Assembly: GCA_964357355.1 (NCBI GenBank)
Contig: CAYHKY010000031.1
Location: forward strand, 1-16,806
DNA from: CAYHKY01 sp964357355
GTDB taxonomy: Bacteria; Patescibacteriota; Microgenomatia; UBA10105
Reading direction: 5' to 3'
DNA length: 16,806 nt
Both the position numbers and the translations under genes were made by a program. Of this stretch, positions 1 to 7,722 are shown piece after piece. The notes under the pieces were generated by a model that was given only the letters and a program-made list of their open reading frames with translations, was not told the origin of the DNA and did not search any database. Positions within the stretch are counted from its first letter, which is position 1, and every line of letters begins with the position of its first letter.

Positions 1-27
1 GTGAATTCAGTTCTTCCCGAAAACTTG

Positions 28-2268
28 TCATTCCCGGCTTGACCGGGAATCTTTTTGTGAAGATCCTCGTATTCGCAAGGATAACATTGGGAAATACTGA
101 ACAAACTCGTATTTAGGGTTCGATTTTAACTTCATTATTAATGAAACAATAATAATTAATAAAGCTCCAAACCAGGATATTCCACTAATCCAGGCACCGT
201 AAATAAAACTTTTTGGCAGGTACTTAAATAAAATCTCATGATCGCCTTCCGGCACAACGACTGCCCTTTGTCTTATGTTTGCCGGGTAAATTTTGGCAGG
301 ATAACCATCAACCGTGGCTAACCATCCCGGATAATAAGTATCTGTCAGAACCAGAATAGAAGGCTGCGGATTATTCCTAACACTTATACGAATTCGTGTA
401 TCAAAATCATCGATGATTTGCACTTCACCGGGTACTTTAGACGCGGAGATTGGTAAAGATTCTTCCAGTAATACATTTCGCTCCTTGTAAAAATCCTCGG
501 AAGTAAGGATTTTAGTCGCTTCTTTCAAGGTTTCGGCTTTGTAGATATTTTTTGCCATATACGTCCGTGGCCATGCAGTTGCATTTTTATAGACATATAT
601 ATGATCTTTGTCATCCGTTACCGATGATAATAATTTTAATTTTGCACCGGTAGTTGCAGGTTGAGCTGAAATCAACATCTCAACACTATTCAGGCTCAAA
701 AGTCTGGCAGCTAAGGAACTTATATTAACACCTTCATTTGTGTAAGCCCGCGGATCATTTATAAGTTCATTCATCAGAGTATTGCGACGCAGAAACCGCC
801 CGACACTTGCTTCTAGATGAGGCACATGCCACAAAAGATTACTATTGGGATAGAGAGTGTTTTTTAAAAAAATATAAGGTTCCATATGCTGCCATCCTGT
901 ATTTAAAAAAGTTTTGTTATGAAGTATTACGGCACCCAAGGTGGTTACCCTTCCGGAATGAGGAATTAAATTTAAAACTTGGGGCGGGGAAAGCCACTCC
1001 TTTGCCGGTTCAAACGTATTGTAATTGCTCCAAGTTTGCCACAACATAAATATATTTACTCCTGTCAGGATCATTAAAATAACCGGCGCCCAACGCCATT
1101 TTGTATTCAAAAATCTGTCCGCTCCAATTGCACCCATACTTACCAAAAACAGCGTAAACGTCCACAGGAACCGCGATGGTACGCGAAATAAATTAAACGG
1201 CCAGATCGAATATATGAGGTAAAGCGGAGAACGACTACCGTTCATTAACATTAGTGAAACAAATAATCCAATCAGGAAAAAAATAGTCAAAGAATGACGC
1301 TTTTTCTTAAATCGGATCAACCCGACTATTGCAAATATAAGCGGTATCACTCCGACGTAACCCGTATTTTCCCAAAAGATCGACCCGTCAAAATCCCAGA
1401 ACAGCGGATAAGTTCCCAATCGGGGATTTCCAAAAGTAAAAGGGTCAAGAAAAGATAATAAATGTTTTATAGGATATGAAAATTGTGTTGCAAATGCAGG
1501 TGAAAATCCATTTGGATCCGTTGATTGAGATAAAAATTCCCTTGCCGGTAAAATAAATACCATAGACAAGCCAATAAACACTAAAAATGCAGTACACAGA
1601 TAAACCAGAGTTTTAGTTTTTTGAGTATTTAACTTCATATTCCAAGCGACATATCCCGTCAAAAAAATTATGGTAATAAATACCGCCTGCACAAACCCGG
1701 CAAACAACTGCTGTGATAATATCAATGCCAATAGACAGGCTTTCCAAAATCGGGGATTTCTACACAAACTTCCGGTGATAAATATTATCCAAGGCATGAG
1801 GCTCAAGCTTTGCAAAAGTGTTATATGGGTAAGATGAGTGAAAATAATGCCTGAAAATGTTAGAGTTGTGCTTCCAAAAAACGCCGCAAGGCTAGAAAAT
1901 TTTTCTGATTTAAACCACAAAAAAGACCCCCAACCAAACAAAAGAATTGCTAATATCAAACTTAGATTATAGGCGGTAACAAAATCCAAAAAACGGTAAA
2001 GTACTAAATTTGGCAGATATAATGTCCCGATCTGTCCCTCGGCATAGACCGGGAACCCGGCATCAATATTTTTCGACCAGAGTGGTATTTCACCCGTATG
2101 CAGCTTTTCCCACAAAAAGTATTTCGTGGAAATACTCATATGAAATGCGTCGCTGCGGCCGAAATCTGGTGTCATCACCAGTCGCGGATAGGGGATGAAA
2201 AGTTTTAAAAAAAATCCGACAATGGCTAAAGTAAGTACAATCATCCACCATACATCTTTCTTTTCCAT
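28..2268 (-). CDS. YfhO-family multi-pass membrane protein (GT-C-like)
   Basis: A 746-residue polytopic membrane protein. The first hydrophobic segment (about residues 7-26) is followed by an extracytoplasmic loop with PDFGRSD at 34-40 and then GEIPLW, which resembles the start of YfhO-family proteins; many further membrane segments follow to about residue 410. A long soluble part ends with the family-like block YYPGWLATVDG and a last membrane segment near residues 695-715. Known YfhO proteins of Firmicutes act in glycosylation of cell-wall polymers using lipid-linked sugars. A similar role here is inference and the substrate is unknown. The ATG at 2268 has only a weak purine-rich upstream sequence. 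The final residues (about VQYF to the end) look unlike the family and are encoded by two adjacent palindromes (63-82 and 30-50), the second supplying the TGA stop, so the natural C-terminus may have been extended by repeat insertion. It diverges from the GT39 gene. Confidence 0.85.
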   Translation of the reverse strand: MEKKDVWWMIVLTLAIVGFFLKLFIPYPRLVMTPDFGRSDAFHMSISTKYFLWEKLHTGEIPLWSKNIDAGFPVYAEGQIGTLYLPNLVLYRFLDFVTAYNLSLILAILLFGWGSFLWFKSEKFSSLAAFFGSTTLTFSGIIFTHLTHITLLQSLSLMPWIIFITGSLCRNPRFWKACLLALILSQQLFAGFVQAVFITIIFLTGYVAWNMKLNTQKTKTLVYLCTAFLVFIGLSMVFILPAREFLSQSTDPNGFSPAFATQFSYPIKHLLSFLDPFTFGNPRLGTYPLFWDFDGSIFWENTGYVGVIPLIFAIVGLIRFKKKRHSLTIFFLIGLFVSLMLMNGSRSPLYLIYSIWPFNLFRVPSRFLWTFTLFLVSMGAIGADRFLNTKWRWAPVILMILTGVNIFMLWQTWSNYNTFEPAKEWLSPPQVLNLIPHSGRVTTLGAVILHNKTFLNTGWQHMEPYIFLKNTLYPNSNLLWHVPHLEASVGRFLRRNTLMNELINDPRAYTNEGVNISSLAARLLSLNSVEMLISAQPATTGAKLKLLSSVTDDKDHIYVYKNATAWPRTYMAKNIYKAETLKEATKILTSEDFYKERNVLLEESLPISASKVPGEVQIIDDFDTRIRISVRNNPQPSILVLTDTYYPGWLATVDGYPAKIYPANIRQRAVVVPEGDHEILFKYLPKSFIYGAWISGISWFGALLIIIVSLIMKLKSNPKYEFVQYFPMLSLRIRGSSQKDSRSSRE
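30..82. repeat. Compound palindromic repeat overlapping a gene end
   Basis: Two hairpins stand side by side. At 30-50 an 8-base stem (ATTCCCGG with CCGGGAAT) has the 5-base loop CTTGA. At 63-82 a 7-base stem (ATCCTTG with CGAGGAT on the minus strand, one G-T wobble) has a 6-base loop. The first is the common REP-like form with an ATTCCCGG arm found scattered in many bacterial genomes. On the plus strand it is followed by CTTTTTG, so it might end transcription coming rightwards from outside the window. On the minus strand no T-run follows. Confidence 0.7.
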
Positions 2269-2438
2269 AATTCTTTTTAACTATAGTATTAATATTAATC
2301 AAGAGATCGTATACCCGTCTTACGCTGGTTTGCAAGCCTGTTAGGTTGCTAAAGCAGCTTAGAGGGGTATATGGCCGGAACAAATTCAAGTATGTAGGCT
2401 ATATATGTTATGCTGCCTTAGATTAATAATTCATAAAA

Positions 2439-3992
2439 ATGAAGCTCTCAATAACTAGCGCGTCGAACACAGAAAGCTCTACAAAATTATTAGTTTCACT
2501 CTTGTTACTTGGTGCACTTTTCCTATATATAAATTCAATATTGTTATTGAAAGATCCTCCCGTCTGGCCTGATGAATCCATATATGCAGATGTAGTTACC
2601 AATCTTATAAGAAATAACAGATTTGGGACTGATTTCTGGTTGACAGCATATCCTGGAGCGCAAACACATACTTTTTGGAATCCACCTCTATTTTTTGTCT
2701 TTCTTTATGGTTGGTTCAGAGTTTTTGGCATCACTATTGTTACACAACGATTCCTAAGTATAACGGCAGGTTTTCTGTTTCTGGTAGTTTTTACCTTACT
2801 TAACAACCGATTACTAAAACCCTTACCGCTTAAGTTCAGGCTTCTACCGACTCTGGCACTTATTTTGGACAATACCTTTATGCGCTCAACCCGTATCAGC
2901 AGACCGGAAATATTTGTAATGCTTTTCGGATATACCGGCCTGTCACTCTATCTTAATTCTTTACATATGACAAACAAAATAAAAGTAAATGTCATGGGGA
3001 TTATCTGTGGAGTATTATGCGGTCTAACACTATTAATTCATCTGATAGGTGCATACTTTTTTATTACCATTGTAATTTTTCATATTATTGTGTTCCGATA
3101 TGCAGCTTTCAAGGAAAAATTTCTCTATTTTTTAAGCGGTGCATTTATCCTGCCACTATTGGCTTGGCTGACATTTAATTTACCTCATCTGCCTCTTTTA
3201 TTTCTCCAAAATCAACTGGCTGTGGTCAGAAAAAGTATCGAGTTACCCTGGATTTGGTATGTCTTAAATTACCATCCACGAAATTGGGAAGATTGGTTTA
3301 CCAATCAAGCTATTTTAAAGATCGTTATTTTATTCTTAATTGGGTATTCGACCATACTTTTACTATTTACATTGAAAAATAAGAGCCGAAGCTATCTTTT
3401 TTTCAGTTTGTTATTAGGATTATCCTGGTTAATAACTACAGTTGGCAAAATGTCCTGGTATTTCCCATTAATTTTTCCTGCATTTTATATATTATTTCTG
3501 CTTTTATTAAAAAATTTGCAATTAAGACTACAAAAGCTATTTTTATGTGGACTAATAGCTATGCTTTTACTTAATAGTCATTTGACAATAGAAACGCTAA
3601 TATCACTTTCAGGAGAAAACTACTCATATTTAAAATTTACTGATAAAATAGTTTCTTTAATTCCTGAAAGTTCGGCCATATTTCTCTCTACTATACCAGA
3701 CCCTTATTATGGTCTTATTAATAGTGATAAAAAATTTCAGCTCTACGAATTTCCAGCATTACAGGTAAGTTGGCTAAATTATTTTGAACTTTTGAATAAT
3801 GCCGATTACATCGTATATAACGGTACGTATAATCCGTATATTTTCGGAACTGAATTTGAACGGTATATTTTACTCAACCGGGATAATATTATTTCTACTG
3901 GTGAATCTGAACCTTTTAAGACAATGGTTATCAAACTACTGCCAAAAAATCAGCGAATTGATCCTATTGGAGTGGCCTTTCCACAGCTTTGA
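2439..3992 (+). CDS. GT39/ArnT-like (PMT_2) membrane glycosyltransferase
   Basis: A 517-residue polytopic protein of the GT-C fold. The first membrane segment (about 17-37) leads into an external loop with WPDESIYAD at 43-51. The acidic pair D45/E46 matches the position of the catalytic acidic residues of GT39/ArnT/PMT enzymes. The motif TRISRPE later in the first half also fits the family. Such enzymes move a sugar from a polyprenyl-phosphate carrier onto a protein or lipid on the outer face of the membrane. Donor and acceptor cannot be read from the sequence. No Shine-Dalgarno sequence precedes the ATG; a weak promoter-like pair (TTGCTA at 2346, TATATG at 2368, 16 bases apart) lies upstream. 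The gene looks more A+T-rich than its neighbours (two sampled 60-base lines each hold 16 G/C). Its 3' end overlaps the convergent DUF2723 gene by 29 bases, leaving no room for a terminator between them. Confidence 0.8.
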   Translation: MKLSITSASNTESSTKLLVSLLLLGALFLYINSILLLKDPPVWPDESIYADVVTNLIRNNRFGTDFWLTAYPGAQTHTFWNPPLFFVFLYGWFRVFGITIVTQRFLSITAGFLFLVVFTLLNNRLLKPLPLKFRLLPTLALILDNTFMRSTRISRPEIFVMLFGYTGLSLYLNSLHMTNKIKVNVMGIICGVLCGLTLLIHLIGAYFFITIVIFHIIVFRYAAFKEKFLYFLSGAFILPLLAWLTFNLPHLPLLFLQNQLAVVRKSIELPWIWYVLNYHPRNWEDWFTNQAILKIVILFLIGYSTILLLFTLKNKSRSYLFFSLLLGLSWLITTVGKMSWYFPLIFPAFYILFLLLLKNLQLRLQKLFLCGLIAMLLLNSHLTIETLISLSGENYSYLKFTDKIVSLIPESSAIFLSTIPDPYYGLINSDKKFQLYEFPALQVSWLNYFELLNNADYIVYNGTYNPYIFGTEFERYILLNRDNIISTGESEPFKTMVIKLLPKNQRIDPIGVAFPQL

Positions 3993-5958
3993 CCTTTTGT
4001 TCATAGAGAGATTGGTAATACTTCGTTTGCGTTTCGTTATGAAAACAACTTTTGTAAACTTCAGTCAACAAAGAATAGGTTTCTACTGTAGCTTGTCCTG
4101 TGTCTGATAGCGGTTCAAGCAGAGCAGTCACCTGATCACATTTTCCTTCTCTCAAATATAATCGGCTCAACTCGTGTTTGCTAAGAAGGTCATCTGAATT
4201 CAGCTCTAAAGACCTGTTTAAATATCTTTCTGTCGCATCATTGAGTTGGGCAACGCCCAGGATACTTGCTACTTCCCGATACGCGTCAGCATATCTGTTT
4301 TTAACCTCTGACAAAAGTAAATGGGGGTAGATTGCCAATGCGCCTGTTGCGGGATTTTGATAATTAGCAAATAAGGCATCATTTTCTTTTAAAAAGTCCA
4401 GGTGATCGATCTTGTCTGAAACTAATTTATAAACTAGACCATAAGGCAACCACCAATATTTGCTACCAAGATCAAGCGGAATAGTACTATAAATGGATCG
4501 TGACGGATAGTTTTGCAGTACCAAATCTTTGAATATAGATCCGCTTTTGCTGGGTAATGAAATACCTAACTCCGGATAAACATGTGCATACACAGAATTG
4601 TAAAAGGGTCTATCCATAAATCCCCAATGAAGTAGTATTTTATCTTCATTTTTAGCTTTCCCGCCGCTCGCTAGGTACACATACTCGGTGTTCATCGTCA
4701 CCACATCATCTGATACAATCAAGATAGATCGGGGAGGTAATGATCGGAGTATATCTTGTCCCAGATTTTCCGCAGTCCGGTCATATTTAAGAGAGTAAAT
4801 TTTTGAAAAATTAGTTAATAAAAGTACCAGAGGTAGTAATACAAACAGTATATTTAGTTTTATTGGAATCCTGAGGAATCGCTTCGTAATTCGAATACCC
4901 CAAGTATTGACCTCAACTAATCCAAACGCTATCCAGAAAACAAAAAACAAGTAGGGCACCAAATAAAATCGCTCGATAGTCCCCAAATGAAAATTATTTT
5001 CATACGGAAATCCTGCATAGATCAGATAAAGGGGACCACTAAATAAAAATGCGGTTGAAGTTACCCAAAAAAGCAGTCGCCGCCGAAAAAAAATACTCAC
5101 CATACCTATTACACCAACAACTAATCCCACTTTTGTGAAATCTAAATATATTGAGTGGAAAAGAAGTGATATATGATAGAGACGGTCAGTGAGACTTAGA
5201 TTAAAAAGTGCGGTTGAGCGAAAAGAGCCATACATGGCGCGAGTGACAAGCCTCACAAAACCGGCGAGAGTTTTAGGGTCTTCCCAGTTGAGCAGCGGGT
5301 TAGTATGCGCTGCTATCACCACATACACATAAGGAATTAAACCTAAAAAAAATAACCCGATGATTTTAGGGAGTGAAATGAAATTAGGTTTTACATGGAT
5401 TCTCTTCCATACCAGAATTAAAAAGGCAGGTACCAGGAGTAGGATTGTATGATGATGGGTGAGTGACAAACCAAACAAAAAACTGCATGCGTAAAGATTT
5501 TTCAACCTGCCTGTTTCTTGATATATCCAACCTAAATAGAAAAGAAATATCGAAATTAAAATGTGTAATGCAAAAACTTCCGGGACTGCGGTGTATAGCC
5601 AAAATAAATAACTAAACCCCAGAGTGGCTACGGCTATTAAAGTACTAAGTGCGTTTTTTGTAAGGCGAAAGAGAAAAGTAAAAAGCATTCCTAATGTGAT
5701 TGCTCCTGATATACTTGATAACAATCCAACTCTCCACGCAATTGTATAAAGCGGAATTTTAGTCAGCATCCAGCCTAAAAAAGTATAGAGCGGATATCCG
5801 GGAGGATGTGCAACCCCAAATGAAAAAGCAGCTGACACGAGGTCTCCGCCATCACCACCATAAATACTGGTTGATTGAGTCCACAAATAAAAGAGGAGAA
5901 AAAATACACCCAGAACAAATGCATATTTTTCTCCTCTTTTCCAATCTTCAATTCTCAT
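3964..5958 (-). CDS. DUF2723 (TMEM260-type) membrane protein with C-terminal TPR region
   Basis: A 664-residue polytopic protein. After the first membrane segment (about 12-27) comes the DUF2723 signature: GGDGGDLV at 34-41 and GVAHPPGYPLY at 48-58, with D36 and D39 as likely catalytic or metal/substrate-binding acids of a GT-C fold. Further membrane segments run to about residue 390. The remainder is soluble, ending in TPR-like helices from about 564 on (YLNRSLELNSDD, LSRLYLREGK). The human relative TMEM260 is a protein O-mannosyltransferase; glycosyl transfer here is inference. The start ATG lies 8 bases after the stop of the pseudopilin, on the same strand, so the gene is very probably the last member of the pilus operon. 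No clear ribosome binding site precedes it, suggesting translational coupling. The TAG stop lies inside the 3' end of the convergent GT39 gene. Confidence 0.85.
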   Translation of the reverse strand: MRIEDWKRGEKYAFVLGVFFLLFYLWTQSTSIYGGDGGDLVSAAFSFGVAHPPGYPLYTFLGWMLTKIPLYTIAWRVGLLSSISGAITLGMLFTFLFRLTKNALSTLIAVATLGFSYLFWLYTAVPEVFALHILISIFLFYLGWIYQETGRLKNLYACSFLFGLSLTHHHTILLLVPAFLILVWKRIHVKPNFISLPKIIGLFFLGLIPYVYVVIAAHTNPLLNWEDPKTLAGFVRLVTRAMYGSFRSTALFNLSLTDRLYHISLLFHSIYLDFTKVGLVVGVIGMVSIFFRRRLLFWVTSTAFLFSGPLYLIYAGFPYENNFHLGTIERFYLVPYLFFVFWIAFGLVEVNTWGIRITKRFLRIPIKLNILFVLLPLVLLLTNFSKIYSLKYDRTAENLGQDILRSLPPRSILIVSDDVVTMNTEYVYLASGGKAKNEDKILLHWGFMDRPFYNSVYAHVYPELGISLPSKSGSIFKDLVLQNYPSRSIYSTIPLDLGSKYWWLPYGLVYKLVSDKIDHLDFLKENDALFANYQNPATGALAIYPHLLLSEVKNRYADAYREVASILGVAQLNDATERYLNRSLELNSDDLLSKHELSRLYLREGKCDQVTALLEPLSDTGQATVETYSLLTEVYKSCFHNETQTKYYQSLYEQKVKAVERPLQ

Positions 5959-5966
5959 TATTCAGA

Positions 5967-6479
5967 TTAACGTGTACACCAATACCAACCGGTGTCTGTA
6001 GTTCCCGGGTTAGTTCCAATAGTAGGTGGATAGGAACCAACAGCACTAAATAAAGTAGACGGATCACGGCTGATCGATTTTGACTCTGGATCAAAACAAA
6101 CCGATACCCCTGCAGCATTAGCTCCGCCTAGAATGGAAATCACAAGTGCAGTACCTGCGGGCATACCTGCAGTAAAAGTCGGCTTCAATTCTCCTGCACC
6201 GGTCAGCAAGTTGATAAATGCAGCGGATCCTGTAACATCATCAGCCCACGCACCATTTCCCCAAGGCATTGACCCAAATACCGCATAATACCGCTGAATC
6301 GCATTGGTTAACTCCACAGCTACAGTCCGTTTCTGTGTATCCCGGCCTTTTTTGAGCTGTTCCAAAGGATCAATAGCAGCAAGTAACCCGGCTGCCAAAA
6401 TTCCCAAAATACCGATAACTACTAGCAACTCGACTAGGGTAAAACCTGAATTTACTGATAATTTTTTTGATAATTTCAT
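5967..6479 (-). CDS. Type IV pilin-like protein (class III prepilin leader)
   Basis: A 170-residue prepilin. The positively charged 12-residue leader MKLSKKLSVNSG ends in the glycine needed by prepilin peptidase. The mature protein starts with FTLVELLVVIGILGILAAGL, giving Phe+1, Glu+5 and a long hydrophobic helix, followed by a charged helix (EQLKKGRDTQKR). The globular part is rich in Gly, Ala and Thr. Cys128 and Cys168 could close a C-terminal disulfide loop, as in type IV pilins; the end reads GWYWCTR. It lies 30 bases after pilC in the pilus operon and has by far the best ribosome binding site of the operon, fitting a major subunit made in excess. It could be a major pilin or a pseudopilin; one gene alone does not decide this. 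No prepilin peptidase gene lies in the window. Confidence 0.9.
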   Translation of the reverse strand: MKLSKKLSVNSGFTLVELLVVIGILGILAAGLLAAIDPLEQLKKGRDTQKRTVAVELTNAIQRYYAVFGSMPWGNGAWADDVTGSAAFINLLTGAGELKPTFTAGMPAGTALVISILGGANAAGVSVCFDPESKSISRDPSTLFSAVGSYPPTIGTNPGTTDTGWYWCTR

Positions 6480-6482
6480 AGT

Positions 6483-6491
6483 TCACCCCCT
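6483..6491 (-). promoter_or_regulatory. Strong Shine-Dalgarno site of the pilin gene
   Basis: On the minus strand AGGGGGTGA stands 3 bases before the ATG, a near match to the complement of the 16S rRNA tail. The other starts in this operon have weak or no such site. Just upstream, a run of seven T follows the pilC stop. Confidence 0.75.
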
Positions 6492-6509
6492 TTCATTATT
6501 AGAAAAAAA

Positions 6510-7718
6510 CTACTTAAACTGGCTGGTAAGTTGGTATATAGGTGTGATGATTGAAAACACAATAAATCCCACACCCACTCCTAAAATAACCATGATAATT
6601 GGCTCAATGGCGGTTGTCAATCCTTTCACCGTGTGGTCCGACTCCCGCTCAAAATAGGTAGAAAGTTTGATCAAAGAATCATCAAGTTTACCGGTTTCCT
6701 CGCCCACTTTGATCATCTGCGCCAAAATAGGCGGAAATATCGAGTACTGGGCAAAGAGTGCTCCCATGGGAAAACCCTTTTCCACTTTTTTGGTGATATC
6801 TTTGAGGGCATCCTGATAATGAATATTGCCAAGTGATGTAACTAAAATATTTAGTGAATCCAAAATGTGCACTCCTGCACCCACCAACATCCCCAAGGTC
6901 CGGGTAAATTCGACCAGTATAATCTGCTCAGTCAGAGGACCTATGAGCGGCAAACGTAAAATAAAACTATCCCAAATTTTTTTCCCCGGAGTTGTAGCCT
7001 TCCACATTTGGAAAAGCCTAAATCCACCAACACATACTATTCCCAATAACCACCAGAATCTGACCATAAAATCAGAAGTTGCCTGTAAAATACGCGTCGG
7101 CAACGGTAAATCTGCACCAAAATCAACATAAAGTTGCGTCAATTTGGGAACAACAAGAGTCATCAGTAATACAAACACTATTCCCATAGCAATCATGATA
7201 ATTGTAGGATATACCATGGCACCTTTTACCTTGTTTTTAAATTCCATGTCTTTTTCCAAATTGTCAGCCAATCTTTCAAGCACCCTATCAAGGGTACCTG
7301 AGGATTCGCCTGCTTTTATAAGCGCAATGTAAGTATTAGAAAAATATTTAGGGTATTTCTCCAAAGACCCGGCTAAGTTTCCGCCTCCTTGAATTTCCCG
7401 TGAGATTTTAGTGAGCATGTTAGTAAACGCCGGATTGCTTGATTGAACTCTGAGAAGCGAAAGGGCTTCCTGAATTTGCAGCCCGGCTGTCACCATAGTC
7501 GAAAGCTGACGGGTAAAATTGGCAATATCACCAGATGATACCCGCCGAAACCTATTCAATGAAATGGAAGAAAGAGTACGATGTTGGGGGGAAAGAGATG
7601 TAACAACTAAAGATCTCTCCCGCACAAGTTGTGCAGCTTCGCGCTCGTTATTGGCTTCAACTGTACCCTTGATTAACTTACCTGTTTTGTCTCGAGCACT
7701 ATACGCATAAATTGCCAT
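6510..7718 (-). CDS. pilC: Type IV pilus inner-membrane platform protein PilC (GspF family)
   Basis: A 402-residue protein of usual family length. The N-terminus (YSARDKTGKLIKGTVEA) is typical of PilC/GspF. Two homologous cytoplasmic T2SSF domains follow, at about 66-190 and 270-392. Each carries the repeated family motif: IKAGESSGTLDRVLERLA at 134-151 and IKVGEETGKLDDSLIKLS at 336-353. Membrane segments lie near 168-190, 217-237 and 367-392. PilC is the platform on which the PilB and PilT motors act to add or remove pilin. The ATG at 7718 lies 4 bases after the pilT stop with no clear ribosome binding site, which points to translational coupling. The pilin gene follows after 30 bases. The identification is firm; whether the machine makes true pili or a competence-type pseudopilus is open. 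Confidence 0.95.
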   Translation of the reverse strand: MAIYAYSARDKTGKLIKGTVEANNEREAAQLVRERSLVVTSLSPQHRTLSSISLNRFRRVSSGDIANFTRQLSTMVTAGLQIQEALSLLRVQSSNPAFTNMLTKISREIQGGGNLAGSLEKYPKYFSNTYIALIKAGESSGTLDRVLERLADNLEKDMEFKNKVKGAMVYPTIIMIAMGIVFVLLMTLVVPKLTQLYVDFGADLPLPTRILQATSDFMVRFWWLLGIVCVGGFRLFQMWKATTPGKKIWDSFILRLPLIGPLTEQIILVEFTRTLGMLVGAGVHILDSLNILVTSLGNIHYQDALKDITKKVEKGFPMGALFAQYSIFPPILAQMIKVGEETGKLDDSLIKLSTYFERESDHTVKGLTTAIEPIIMVILGVGVGFIVFSIITPIYQLTSQFK

Positions 7719-7722
7719 ATAA

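Noticed and set aside
2288..2299. Perfect 12-base palindrome ATTAATATTAAT in the divergent spacer, operator-like
   Set aside because: It contains only A and T in an A/T-rich spacer, so chance is likely, and no regulator or second copy supports it.
2090..2389. Minus-strand open frame of 99 codons over the YfhO start
   Set aside because: It is another frame of the same strand across the well-supported YfhO N-terminus and shows no domain-like sequence; treated as a shadow.
3950..4010. A terminator for the convergent GT39 and DUF2723 genes
   Set aside because: The genes overlap and no hairpin with a T-run was seen at the junction on either strand.
6304..7332. Several plus-strand open frames of 60-117 codons across pilin and pilC
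   Set aside because: All lie antisense to strongly conserved genes, lack ribosome sites and show no recognisable features.
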